Program-made: the position numbers and the translations under genes
Notes under the pieces: generated by a model
Seen by the model: the letters and a program-made list of their open reading frames with translations, nothing else
What the model was told of the DNA's origin: nothing
Databases searched by the model: none
Assembly: GCA_049487715.1 (NCBI GenBank)
Contig: CP150552.1
Span: 558,001 to 622,000, forward strand
Length of the DNA: 64,000 bases
Direction: 5' to 3'
Source of the DNA: Pycnococcus provasolii
Taxonomy: Eukaryota; Chlorophyta; Pseudoscourfieldiophyceae; Pseudoscourfieldiales
Shown here: positions 30,101 through 39,193 of the stretch, in pieces
Layout of the letters: every line of letters starts with the position of its first letter
Position numbering within the stretch: the stretch's first letter is position 1

Positions 30101-30463
30101 GAGGAACGTCTCCTGCACGGCGTTTAGTCCGTTGAGCTGAAATTCCACGTGTATGCGCAGCGGCCGCGCACTTATCTCTGTAAGCCGCCTCCGTCTGGCC
30201 TTGGCAGGCTCGTTGAGCTTGCGGTGCGCATCGATCGGAACCGCGTCGAACGTCCTCCACGGCCTTTGCACGTCGAACTCGTTGTGTGCAGATGCCGAGA
30301 GGAGAAAGTTTCTGAGACTTGTATTCAACAACGTATCCTGTGTTGTCTCAGCTGCAAACGAACCAGCTGCAGCTGCGTAAAGTTTGTGATATGTTGTTAA
30401 GGCCAGGAGCGTGATCATCAGAACCAGCTGGCCACACGGACGCCGATTTCCAGCAGCCGCCAT
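27155..30463 (-). CDS. Membrane-anchored leishmanolysin-like (M8) metalloprotease with EGF module
   Basis: A 1102-residue type I surface protease. A signal peptide (about 1-33) is followed by the M8 catalytic region with HEILH (H277, E278, H281), a distant third ligand His in GSHWEM (about 356) and the Met-turn DEIMAG (about 368). A Cys-rich C-domain follows. An EGF-like module (about 588-620, CPNACSGHGWCVNGTCVCGL) leads to a proline-rich PPSPPPP linker (about 630-665), a second uncharacterised region (about 666-990), one membrane segment (TIIGIVVVSLLFVAVCAYIGV) and a cytosolic tail. Leishmanolysin-type enzymes act at cell surfaces. Zn ligands are intact, so activity is expected. The start ATG at 30463 gives the signal peptide. 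No intron is seen in 3.3 kb. Confidence 0.88.
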   Translation of the reverse strand: MAAAGNRRPCGQLVLMITLLALTTYHKLYAAAAGSFAAETTQDTLLNTSLRNFLLSASAHNEFDVQRPWRTFDAVPIDAHRKLNEPAKARRRRLTEISARPLRIHVEFQLNGLNAVQETFLRERIMPAAVEAIKGRISVRRPLPSGVSLKLPRVCNQYYTSTKECATVHPIRPCLAAASNASLYGDYKLCPQGPSDAGFKCTTYSGGAGAPDADYVLYVTSERVPACKGGGTIASGGFCTLDDEDERPIAGNCNYCPDGLDATSEKAYGEAVDATVHEILHGLVMHQNLFKRFRLDDGHKRTLGEVVGTLTDVQTNVTYDYIKTPAVRDAVRAHFACPTLPGVLLEDQGGEGTAGSHWEMTWVHDEIMAGTTSKLERAAFSNITLALLHDSGWYLSNFDHGAFLEYGFHTGCDFLNLSHPVDFCTAESNRARLTEFCPADVEPGSATCVNRNSFVGFCSSPGDTRFKNGLLENSCRTRTPYKNKDCHDAAMGSLTSTSFGELHGVTSACLGDGSKDWEIVSGSTYVTRRPTGVGCYDVKCSESGELHVCLRGKCVQCPEGGYVSARSFDARHFRAGEIGPCPPASEICSSWGCPNACSGHGWCVNGTCVCGLGFMGNDCSLEYEAERFFRPPPPPSPPPPPMPPFDPNAPPPSPPPPPPPPPPAPRQLEIDVHVPMADPNASFTGKCPREGYPKGWIVQAMKEALYSRLSRQTVEASTILVTDDVKYVVKLETLANYKPCPDPDSAMAHVSATVHKAHEESKGLVGSTTASPRFESQSFDSDMTNATNATNATTAIAECAYAWYVEFGPFTALHEASKFVQSWGSKDGVESLADAAASTGKNVLTSNSVTSVGELSASIFSVIEVLIAMPFDEARSVNASEPVLADPRYESAIKAIEHPESGLASKLSRPFRISGENSTYTCVSGPGAAKVQDSEELLYSPPPPPLRPPSPPRTFLDDAYKALDDSVDAVSSYAKDYKKTETIIGIVVVSLLFVAVCAYIGVRRRHARLTKIDRSQSDRGANTPAIAMTSSESPAFDAIESAPERDANRVGIGRYGIPATQQSPNRGGTSTADRNKPAHALPLPPPPGRGNKDLEMMYMANV

Positions 30464-30917
30464 GCTTCTGGAATGGACGCGTGATTCGGGTCAATCGGGA
30501 CGAACGACGAAATGATGCGCGCCTTCTGACAGGTGTCCGGATGGTGGCACGCGCCCGGCGCCTGGCCTGGCCTTCCTTCTGACGTGACGTGATAATGTTT
30601 ACCAAACGGTACAGTACATTTATTTCTACCTATTTACATACCACTCGTCGTAACGCATCACGTGACCAATGGTGGGACTTTGGGAATGGCCTTGAGGCAA
30701 GTTCTTGCGGCTGGCGACCTGACCTTTAGAGTACGTACCACTACATACATAGCGATCTGGTAAACTTTACAGTACCATCCTGACCACGATTCAGGTCCAT
30801 GGAGGTGGTCATCGTCGCGGTTCCGTTCGTCATTCGTCATTCGTCATTCGTCAGGTTAAAGTTTAGTGAGTTCGTCACCTTTATACATGTTGAAGGTAAA
30901 ATGTTACACTCCTCATG
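30464..30917. other. Intergenic region between M8 protease and PLP enzyme
   Basis: Upstream of the protease and downstream of the racemase-type gene. Contains a four-copy ATTCGTC-type tandem repeat (about 30826-30853). No gene is supported. Confidence 0.5.
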
Positions 30918-31940
30918 TCAGTCCCAAGATGACGTCGTCTCCGCGAAGAGTGCGCCTAGCTGCTGCACGTCCACGTTACCGCCACACAACATAATACCAA
31001 CGCGCTTTGCCGCGTTCAGCTTAGCATTGGACGCCCACTGCGGAGAAGAGACGGCGGCGAGACCTACCGCGCCAGACGGCTCCACCGCAACCTTCAGCTG
31101 CTCGTATACGGTCCTCATGCTCTGCTTGATTTCACTCTCACTCACGGTAACCACCTCGTCCACCAAATCACGAATCACAGGCCAGGTCAGGTCACCAAGT
31201 CTTGCTTGCAGTCCATCGGCAATCGTCGCTGGCTTTGGCAAAGAAGTTAGAAGTTCTCCCGCCGCCTTGCACTTTGCAACGTCCGCGGCGTCGTTGTCTC
31301 CCGTTGGCTCTGCGGCAACCACGAGGCAAGAAGGCCAACGTGCCTTGACGGCGATCGCGATTCCGCTGGTCATGCCTCCTCCTGAAATAGGCACGACGAC
31401 GGCGTCGAGCTTCTTCTCATCCGTCAGCTGCTCCATGAACTCGTGCGCGATAGTGCCCTGCCCGGCGATGACGTCCTTGTGGTTGTATGGCGGAACGACA
31501 GTCGCTCCCGTTTCCGCCGTGATGGCAGCGCACGCCGCCTCTCTTCCTTCCATGGTTGGCTCGCAGAACGTGAGTTTGCCCCCGGCTGCGCGCACAGCGG
31601 CAACCTTGATGGCTGGCGCACCTTCCGGCACGACGATGTTCGCAGTAACGTTTCGCATCGACGCGGCGAGGGCGACGGCAATCGCGTGGTTTCCACTGCT
31701 GTGCGTCACCACTCCACGTTGTGCGACTGCGTCCGGGAGGGAGAAGATGGCGTTGGTTGCGCCGCGGAGCTTGAAGGAGCCGCCGGCCTGCAGCGCCTCG
31801 GCCTTGAAGAAGAGCGAGCGGGACAGGAGCATGTCGAGGCGTGGGGAGGTGAGCACCGGCGTGCGGATGACGTGAGGCGCGATCAATGACGACGCCGCCT
31901 GCACGTCCGAGTACGAGCACGCGAGATGGACGGACGGCAT
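30918..31940 (-). CDS. Serine racemase / threonine dehydratase-type PLP enzyme (fold type II)
   Basis: A 340-residue PLP enzyme. The Schiff-base Lys lies in GSFKLRGATNAI. SSGNHA binds the substrate/cofactor carboxylate, and SGGGMTSG is the glycine loop that holds the PLP phosphate. LMLCGGN-like GIMLCGGNVD near the C-terminus completes the set. The length equals serine racemase or catabolic threonine deaminase and there is no ACT regulatory domain, so it is not the long isoleucine-pathway enzyme. It would interconvert D/L-serine and/or deaminate serine and threonine; sequence alone cannot separate these. The true start is the ATG at 31940 (the frame extends three codons to a GTG). CCCTAA motifs lie about 110 bp upstream. 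Confidence 0.88.
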   Translation of the reverse strand: MPSVHLACSYSDVQAASSLIAPHVIRTPVLTSPRLDMLLSRSLFFKAEALQAGGSFKLRGATNAIFSLPDAVAQRGVVTHSSGNHAIAVALAASMRNVTANIVVPEGAPAIKVAAVRAAGGKLTFCEPTMEGREAACAAITAETGATVVPPYNHKDVIAGQGTIAHEFMEQLTDEKKLDAVVVPISGGGMTSGIAIAVKARWPSCLVVAAEPTGDNDAADVAKCKAAGELLTSLPKPATIADGLQARLGDLTWPVIRDLVDEVVTVSESEIKQSMRTVYEQLKVAVEPSGAVGLAAVSSPQWASNAKLNAAKRVGIMLCGGNVDVQQLGALFAETTSSWD

Positions 31941-32048
31941 CGCCGACACCCACCACCAGGCTGAAAATAAAAACGAAAAACAAAAACGAAAACAGAAAAC
32001 AGAAAGGGAGGAGGAGGTAACGGATAGGAGGCGACAAGGGGGAGATAA

Positions 32049-32064
32049 CCCTAACCCTAACCCT
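32049..32064. repeat. Short interstitial telomere-like motif
   Basis: Two CCCTAA units plus CCCT in the 5' flank of the serine racemase-type gene, similar to the other 5'-flank arrays. The rest of 31941-32220 shows no gene. Confidence 0.85.
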
Positions 32065-32220
32065 TTCCTGGCTGGGGAGTGGAAAGCAGAAACAGGATCC
32101 GTAAGGATCGAGTGTCACATACTGTACAGCTGATATACAGTCGTACTAAACCTTTAAGCTTACTGTAAGAAGAAATAAACAGAACAAAGTTACTCATGAG
32201 GATAACCGGTTAGGGCCGAA

Positions 32221-34164
32221 TCAACGACCAGTCATCAGCGGCTCGTCGTCACGTGCAGACGCGGATGAAGCGCCCCCGATCGCGTTCACGCGCCAGTGCG
32301 TCGGAAGCGCGATCTTACGCTTCGCAGATACCGCCTCCTCCACCGTGTCGGGCAGAGGACGACCGAACGTCTCCACGAGAAGCGTGCCGCACATCAGCGC
32401 GGACGCGGCGCTCATCGACGCGAAGATGACCATGCTCAACGAGGATGGAATCACGAGCAGAAGGCCAGTCGCGGCACCGCTGCCGATGCGTGCAACCTGC
32501 GAGCAGATGCCAAGACCGGCGTTGCGTGCTGGCGTCGGGAACAGCTCCGCGGCGTACACATACACACCGCAGAACGCCGCGGTCGTTGTGCACTTTCCCA
32601 CGAAGCTTACGACGTTGCGCATCATGCCGTCGCTCATCACGCCGAACAGGCATGCCGCGGCGGATGCAGCATAAAGCATGGTGATGCTGTACTTTCGCCC
32701 CAACGACCGAATGTCAATCACGACGTTGCCAAGCAGCGTTCCGGGATACTCGACGAGGGCAAGCAGCATGGCATTCACGTACCGATCCCCGGGAAGCTCA
32801 CCCGCCAGGAACGTCAGTCCGTAGTACACCGCGCCCACCGTGCACCACATGAATCCCATGATGGCGGTGAAAAGGAACAGCTTGGGATGCATGCACAGCT
32901 GAAACATTCCACCTGCCTTTCTGTCCGCCGCCGCCGCGCCTCCCACGGGCATCTCGCTCGCAGCGGCACCAGCGTCGCTGCCCATGCTGGATGACGATAG
33001 CACGCGCCGCACGCCATCACTGTCTGACTGCGGCATCAACCCCTTGGCGCGCGGCGACAACCTTCTCAGAACAGCCCGCGCGTCGGCGAAGCGACCCTGA
33101 TTCTGCAGCCATCTCGGTGACTCGGGAACGTACAGGTAGACGAGAGGTAGAAGCACAGCACCCTGCGCGAGCGATATGAAGATGAGCAGTCGCCACGACC
33201 CGCGAATGTAGTTTGCAACAATCACAAGGATCATCTCGCCGAGAATGAACAGCGCGTTGAAGTAGCCCGCGCCGATGATGGAGACCCACTCCATGGACAC
33301 GAGTTCGCACCCGAGCGTGAAAGCGACGATGGCGGCACCGCCGAAGCAGCACCCGACGAGCGTTCGTGCGACGGCGTACATGGCAAACGTGGGTGCGACC
33401 GCGGTGGCTGCGTACGACGCGACGCCTCCGCTGAGCGACAGGATGAGTGCTCGTCTTCGTCCGAGCCGGTCGCCGAGTGTGCCAAATATCCACGCGCCTA
33501 GGAACCACCCTGGTAGGAAGTAGAGCGTTCCTGCGAGCACGAGTTTCCATTTTTCGTCACCGCACAGCCGCCAAGTTTGTGCGATGGAGTTGCGCTCGGG
33601 CGTGAAGTAGGGCGGCGGGCACTTCGCGGCGTCGTTCGGGTCGTCGTATGCGTCTTCGGTGAACTGCCTGATGGTGGCACACTGCGCGCCCATGAGCCAC
33701 ACCCACCCTAGCAGTATGAGTGTTTTTCTCAAGTTTGTGTTCATGCCTTCAAGCGTCCATCCGTACAGGTATCTGGCGACGCTGGCTGGCATGCAGTACG
33801 TGAGTATGCGGCACTCGACGAGTTCTTGGATGTTGGATGCACTGCTTGTATGGCTGGTTGTTGTCGCTGCGATGTTTTCTCCTGCAGATGCTGTGGCTGT
33901 CATCATGTGGCTGTCGTCGGACGCGCCTCGATGATCTCCTGATGACGATGATGATGATGAGAGGGGTACCGGTCCACACATTTCACCAAGGATGGCGTCA
34001 ACGTCAACCCACCCGGCATTTGATGACGCCGCCGCCGACGATCCAACAACACCTGAAGGGTTATTATCATGTTCAAGAGCGTCCTCTGGAAACGCAGATG
34101 ACGCCCCCGAGAAACGCGTCGACGAGTCCTCTCTGGAAGAAGGGACAGAACGAGGCATCGACAT
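32221..34164 (-). CDS. MFS transporter, SLC22/SV2-like organic solute carrier
   Basis: A 647-residue major facilitator. After a long Ser/Ala-rich cytosolic N-terminus (about 120 residues) come 12 predicted membrane segments. The loop 2-3 motif is GTLGDRLGRRRALILSLSG. TM4 contains ARTLVGCCFGGAAIVAF. After TM6 comes PESPRWL with an RFADARAVLRRL helix, and near TM10-11 AELFPTPARNAGLGICSQVA. These are the signatures of the SLC22/SV2/sugar-porter branch, which carries organic ions or other small metabolites across membranes. The substrate is unknown. The second Met at 34158 is an equally good start. There is a large loop between TM1 and TM2, as in SLC22, with several Cys. Confidence 0.85.
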   Translation of the reverse strand: MSMPRSVPSSREDSSTRFSGASSAFPEDALEHDNNPSGVVGSSAAASSNAGWVDVDAILGEMCGPVPLSSSSSSSGDHRGASDDSHMMTATASAGENIAATTTSHTSSASNIQELVECRILTYCMPASVARYLYGWTLEGMNTNLRKTLILLGWVWLMGAQCATIRQFTEDAYDDPNDAAKCPPPYFTPERNSIAQTWRLCGDEKWKLVLAGTLYFLPGWFLGAWIFGTLGDRLGRRRALILSLSGGVASYAATAVAPTFAMYAVARTLVGCCFGGAAIVAFTLGCELVSMEWVSIIGAGYFNALFILGEMILVIVANYIRGSWRLLIFISLAQGAVLLPLVYLYVPESPRWLQNQGRFADARAVLRRLSPRAKGLMPQSDSDGVRRVLSSSSMGSDAGAAASEMPVGGAAAADRKAGGMFQLCMHPKLFLFTAIMGFMWCTVGAVYYGLTFLAGELPGDRYVNAMLLALVEYPGTLLGNVVIDIRSLGRKYSITMLYAASAAACLFGVMSDGMMRNVVSFVGKCTTTAAFCGVYVYAAELFPTPARNAGLGICSQVARIGSGAATGLLLVIPSSLSMVIFASMSAASALMCGTLLVETFGRPLPDTVEEAVSAKRKIALPTHWRVNAIGGASSASARDDEPLMTGR

Positions 34165-34958
34165 CGCCTCTTTGCCTAAAGGTATTACTACTACTACAGA
34201 CTGACGCCACCGATCGATCGATCAGCACACGGACGGACGGACTGATCGACCGCTGGAGCTGGAAGTTGGAACTGGATGGAGCTGGGGGGGGAGACCTGGG
34301 AACGAGCCTCAGGGCGGGGATCCCACGAGCCTTAAAAAAGGGCGGAGCACGCAGAGGGGCGCAGGACTAACCCCGAAAGGTTTCCTTCCTAACCCCGAAT
34401 TCAATCCGCAGAGGCTCACTTCCCCAGTTAACGTCTTGACTTAGACAAAGCCGGACCCCAAAGGACAGGACAGGCCAGGTCAATGCACTAAGCAACGGTG
34501 TATCCCCCAAGCCGGGTGAAAAGAACAAGGGGGAGGAGTTTGTTTTTGGCCGAGGACCTTTTCACCCTCGGCCCCTCCGCCCGTTATTTGTTCGCCATTC
34601 CCGGCTCATGCGAAACATCAAACATGTCACGCTGTGAATGTGGTGCCCAGTGGTGGTTCGGAGTAGTCAGTGCAGCTTTTTTGCAGGCTTGTATGGTCTT
34701 TGTGGTATGGTCTTTGTGAGAGGTCTATGGTTTTGCCTCTTCTACAGGTACAGTCTTTTTTACTTATTGGCTCGTTGGCGTTTTTAGTATACCTTGGCTC
34801 CTTTCGTTCATTGATTGGCTCGTTCATTGATTGGTCCTCATCAATCACTGCACGCGTTGGTCGGTTGGTCCTCATCATACCTGATAGATAGGCAGCGCGC
34901 AGGCGTTTGTTGATTGGCTCATATAAAACAGTATACCATAATAGTGGTAGTAACGAAG
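34165..34958. promoter_or_regulatory. Divergent intergenic region
   Basis: Between the MFS (-) and Tyr-rich secreted protein (+) genes. I see no coding frame with support. The right end carries a TATA-like element. Confidence 0.5.
34921..34928 (+). promoter_or_regulatory. TATA-box-like element
   Basis: ATATAAAA 31-38 bp upstream of the ATG at 34959. The distance allows transcription with a very short leader for the Tyr-rich secreted protein gene. Confidence 0.5.
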
Positions 34959-36079
34959 ATGATGACGACGAATGTCAGGAACATGCGATCGATCGTCACG
35001 GCGTCATCAGTTCTGGTCGCTCTGCTTGCTGTCGTCGTAATGCTAAGTGCCGTGAGTGGTGTGAGCGCAGACAGTTCGACGACGACGACTTATGAGACGA
35101 CGAAGTACGTTGATGAATACAACTCAGGCTACTACGGTGAAGAATACAAATCAGGCTACTATCCTAAGTACAAGTGGTGGGCGCCGTGGACGTGGAAGTA
35201 CAGCAGCAACAAGTACAATGACAACAAGTACGACTCTGGATACGACTCTGGATACGACTCTGGATACAGCAAGTACGACTCTGGATACAGCAAGTACGAC
35301 TCTGGATACGGCTACAGCAAGTACGACTCTAAATATGGAGTTGGGCCGTACTATGGGAAGCAGTACGAGCAGGACGAGCACTACCCGTGCGACACGTTCT
35401 ACCCCAAGCCGAAGTGGTACTCGCCGTTTACATGGAAGTATCGCAAGTATGCCAAGTTTGACTACTACTCTGGTCCTTGCGAAGTAAAGAAGGAAGAACA
35501 CTGTCTTCCCTTCTGGGGACATCCTGATGATGCGAGTGAAGCTACTTGGTACACTGTCACTCACGCTTCTGGTGGTGGTGGGTGCCATGGTGGTGCGAAA
35601 AATGGGTGCAGCACGGCCGTGATGGGTGGTGATGCCAGCACGGGTGGTGATACCCGTCGTCGTCAGCTTCTCAACCGTCCTAACCTGCGGCCCCTATACG
35701 AAACTCAGTACTTCTATGCGAAGTCAGAAGCGCATGGCTTGACGTTCACTCTCACGAATCACTACTACTACTATGAAAAGTGGGTATGTGCGATTGACGA
35801 TATCAGCCGCAAGAATGCAATTTGTACGATGGCTGGACACTTTGGAGGAGGCTATTCTACACCTGAAAAGTGCATCCTTACATTTAAAACGCATCAAAAG
35901 GGTGGAAAGTGCATTCCACACCACATGGCACTCGACTGTGGGAAGCCACCGTACGTTGAAACCAGCAAATTCAGCAAGATTGACTACCGTGACATTCCCC
36001 ACAAGGACATCACAACAACAACAACAACAACAACAGCAGCAGCAACAACAACAACAACAACAACAACAACAGCAGCAGC

Positions 36080-36115
<36 letters not shown>

Positions 36116-37300
36116 TCAGCAAGATCTCGAGGAGTGCTCCTTCTTCTCTTGTGGTGGAAGTAGGATCCTGAGTATTTCAGGTTCTGGTATACTTAAGTAT
36201 ACCTCGTGCGACCCCGAGCCATTCGAAGGAAACCCGATCAACCCCGACGATATCGCGTTTGACATCGAAGGATTAGGCGGCGATCCTGCCGACGTCACCA
36301 TCACCTCGTTCCCGTGCATGACTAACTCGTCCCAGCAGGTGGATTTTCTTTCTGGATTTTCACTCCCAAATGTTGAGGAGGTTCGCTTCGCCAACTGGGT
36401 GACAGGACCGGACATTATTTTCAATGTACGTACGCTCCTCCTCCTTACTTGCTTTCCCTTCGACCCTTCCTCCTTCTTCTTCGTGCTCTGCCTTATGTTC
36501 TTCTACAATAATATGGCGTGTCTTCGACAGAACACACACAAAATATTTGGTAGCACCTCACTAACAAACCAATCACATATTCACAACAACACAACAACCA
36601 TTCGTATCATCAAACAACAAATAACAACAACAACAATAGTTCGAGGGTAATGAGGTAAGCTCTTTGAGGAGTATTTACGCGCCTCTTCTTGAGGGTAACC
36701 CGAACCTGGAAGTCTTCGTACGTATCCCTTTCATAATTGACTTTTCAACTGATTGCACAAAACTCACCATGTACTCACCCACTCAACGACACATATACAA
36801 CACACACCTCTCTAAACACACAGATCCAACGCAACCCAGTGCTCACCACCGTGGACTTGTCTGCGCTGAAGGCGGCGGGAAGCGTCGAGGGTACGTCTCC
36901 ACTCTTCACTTTTGTCTTTTTATTCCTTGTTTTTTGTGTGTTCTTCCATAACAAATCGTATCACTCACTGCGTATAAAATTTACTCACTCACTCTTCTTT
37001 CCTACAAAACTCCAACTACAAACAAAACAACAGATCTCCGGCAATCCCGCTCTCCAGACACTCTCCGCACCCAACCTTGTAGATGGAGGTTCTGTGTGCA
37101 TCGGCGACGTGGATGGCGATGAATTCACTCCAGGCCAACCATCGCTCAACGCGGACCTGAGTTCGTTGGTGACTGGATCGTTCGCCGAATTTTCTCCTTG
37201 CTATGGACAAACCGATCCTTTCACCATCCAACTGGATGCACCCACAGTCTGCGGAGTGGTACCAGACGGTCTCTTCACCACAGCAGGATGCGATTTTTAA
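34959..37300 (+). CDS. Secreted Tyr-rich protein with poly-Thr linker and LRR-like tail; about 4 exons
   Basis: A signal peptide (about residues 9-38, SSVLVALLAVVVMLSAVSGV) precedes a Tyr-rich region with repeated YDSG/YSKYDSG units (DNA about 35219-35335) and a Cys-bearing middle. A poly-Thr/Ala linker encoded by a CAA-type tract follows, then a region ending in repeated NP-x-L motifs (LEGNPNLEVF, IQRNPVLTTVDLSAL, ISGNPALQTLSAP) like leucine-rich/receptor L repeats. Predicted exons: 34959-36425, 36640-36717, 36824-36890, 37034-37300. The donors are GTACGT and most junctions are phase 0, one repeat per exon. The exon 3 end is unresolved: the GTACGT donor gives 67 nt, one base too many for phase 0. 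Likely a cell-wall or matrix protein; no known family. Confidence 0.6.
36011..36117. repeat. CAA/CAG trinucleotide tract encoding poly-Thr/Ala
   Basis: About 107 bp of ACA repeats with interspersed GCA, in frame as Thr and Ala within the secreted protein. The alternative frame would be poly-Gln. It is embedded between two identical 13-bp sequences AATTCAGCAAGAT (35968-35980 and 36113-36125). Confidence 0.9.
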
Positions 37301-37449
37301 ATCACGACCTACGTGATGATGGATAATAATCCGCTGACGACGAGCGAGTAGTAGTTGGCATTTTTGACCACTTTTGCCGTCCTCATCCACTACTACTGAG
37401 CAGGAATAAGCACAATAGCAGAAGGAATGCTAGCAGAGAGAGAGAGAGA

Positions 37450-37497
<48 letters not shown>

Positions 37498-38108
37498 GTG
37501 ACAAAACACGTTTGTTTTTTGAAATTTCTTGCAGCCAAGAAAAGAATCAACACAGTTTGTTTGTGTTTTCTTTTGTGTGTAATCACCAATCAACAACATC
37601 AAAATTTCAACTACCTGTACATTTGAATCTTACAAAACTAGTTACAGCAGGTGTCTCTCTCTCTAGTAGTAGAACACACAGTGGCGGCGCATCTCTATAT
37701 CTTGCACATGATGATGCGCAAGAAGCACGAAACATCTGATTATATATATAACATTGGCGTGTGTGTTTCGAAAGAAAGAAAGTGTTGTGTTAGAAATTTT
37801 CCATCGCATTTATGTATACAATCAAGCATAAAGGATCGTCGTGTTTGTTTGATCGAGGAATCAGAAACAAAATCTGTGAATTTGTCAAGCGCCGGCCACG
37901 GCGTAGTACGCCATCGAGAGGTGGAATGCACCCGCGGATACGTTCACGTTTAATTTGACTCCGTAAACGGAACGACCGACGAATGTAGTGGGTGTCCCTT
38001 CGTCTGCCGCGGCACACGGACGTCAAGGGAAAGACTGCGTCGTCATCAACGCCTGAGGACAAAGACGGCCGCGTTCAAGAAGGCCGTGAATCAAGCGCCT
38101 CTATCGCC
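37301..38108. other. Intergenic region with GA/CA microsatellite
   Basis: Downstream of the Tyr-rich gene. Contains a (GA)n-(CA)n-(GA)n microsatellite at about 37434-37493. The last 100 bases read in frame with the ORF at 38109 and may be part of an exon (a stop precedes at 37986). Nothing else is recognised. Confidence 0.5.
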
Positions 38109-38303
38109 ATGGAGGAGAGTCAAAAAGAGGATGATACGCCATCCTCGTCGACGCGCACTACCAACAACCCGCTCGCCGTGGCTGATTCTGAAGAACCGAG
38201 CCCATCCAACACGCCGAGTCCTGGCGAGAAACGCCTTACGCAGTTTCTTAAAGGCAAGGTCGCGGCTAGCTCGTTTGTTAATCCAGATAAAGACGAAGTC
38301 TGA
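38109..38303 (+). CDS. Short hydrophilic ORF, perhaps a terminal exon
   Basis: From the ATG at 38109 the frame gives 64 residues rich in Ser, Glu, Asp, Lys and Pro, ending GEKRLTQFLKGKVAASSFVN-PDKDEV. The same frame is open upstream to 37989 with similar composition. It has no domain and could be the disordered C-terminus of a spliced gene whose other exons I cannot find, or a small independent protein. Confidence 0.3.
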   Translation: MEESQKEDDTPSSSTRTTNNPLAVADSEEPSPSNTPSPGEKRLTQFLKGKVAASSFVNPDKDEV

Positions 38304-38425
38304 GATATTCTATGATGTAATACAAAGCTTTAATATATAATGATGTAACAAAAGAGTAAAGAATTGAAATTTCCTTGAGCAAGTCCTGCATTTCACTCGT
38401 GCCGCGTCCCTGTGCCTTGTTAGGC

Positions 38426-39157
38426 TTACTCTCCTTTGGACTCCACGTCATTCGTGTCTTGCACATGCGAAGAAGAGTATGACGAATCTTCGGTGTCGTA
38501 GGCAGCGTTCCTCATGCTCGTGCTAAACAAATTCATGAAACTGAGTGAGGAAGCCCGACCAAGCTGGCCTACCCCTTTGATTTTCTTGCGTCCTTTCCAG
38601 TCAACAAATATCCTGTATCCCATGTATGCGCTAACAGCCAAAGCCATGACACTTAATGGAATCGCGCTCGAGAGAATCATGGCGACATGCGCCTGGTTCA
38701 TGTTTTTACCAGTTGAAACAGGCGGTATGGGGGGAGAAGGAGGTGGTGGAGGTGGTGGAGGTAGTGGAGGTGGTGGGGGTGCTGGGCTTGGCGGTGGGGG
38801 ACTGGGGGGCAACGGTGGCGAAGGAGGCGGCGGCGGTGGCGGCATTGGCGGCGGTGGCAGTGGTGAGGGAGGTGGTGGTGGACTTACCTTATCGATTGCC
38901 GCACCTTTCCCAATGATAGCTTGCAGACCCGTCAAGCCCATCTCAGCCAGCGTTGACGAAATGCGGTTGTCAAAACCTCCCAGTACGTTGCCAGTGTTGA
39001 TGGAATCAACTAGCGCCTCCGAGAATGATTCGGGAGCGGTGATTCGAACATTCAGAGTCACATTGCCGAATGGCAGGCTGCGGCGGGTGGCGTTGGACGA
39101 ATAGAAGACACAGGAACGAGGACGTGGCTGGAAAACGAGGTGCTCGAGCGTCCTGAT
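38426..39157 (-). CDS. Proline-rich single-pass membrane protein, unidentified
   Basis: From the ATG at 39157 the product is 243 residues; another ATG at 39202 is possible. An extracellular-type segment (ATRRSLPFGNVTLNVRITAP, then ESFSEALVDSINTGNVLGGF) is followed by a long PP/SP-rich linker (DNA about 38725-38885), one hydrophobic span (AMILSSAIPLSVMALAVSAY) and a basic then Ser-rich cytosolic tail. Such SP/PP linkers are common in volvocine and prasinophyte surface proteins and occur in the M8 protease here. No N-terminal signal peptide is visible, so an upstream exon may be missing; a possible acceptor (TTTTCCAG) lies near 39130. Its 5' end abuts the plus-strand gene at 39194. Confidence 0.5.
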   Translation of the reverse strand: MRTLEHLVFQPRPRSCVFYSSNATRRSLPFGNVTLNVRITAPESFSEALVDSINTGNVLGGFDNRISSTLAEMGLTGLQAIIGKGAAIDKVSPPPPPSPLPPPPMPPPPPPPSPPLPPSPPPPSPAPPPPPLPPPPPPPPSPPIPPVSTGKNMNQAHVAMILSSAIPLSVMALAVSAYMGYRIFVDWKGRKKIKGVGQLGRASSLSFMNLFSTSMRNAAYDTEDSSYSSSHVQDTNDVESKGE

Positions 39158-39193
39158 CATGTGACGTATCGTAACGGGTCGTGCACGTGGTTC

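Noticed and set aside
35951-36119. Intron from GTACGT (35951) to TTCAG (36119)
   Set aside because: It would be 169 nt and throws the downstream sequence into a frame that stops after about 17 codons, while the unspliced frame continues well. Kept only as a possible alternative event.
35724-36171. Poly-Gln (plus) and poly-Cys (minus) readings of the CAA tract
   Set aside because: The flanking coding sequence on both sides is open in the poly-Thr frame; the other frames have no supported neighbours.
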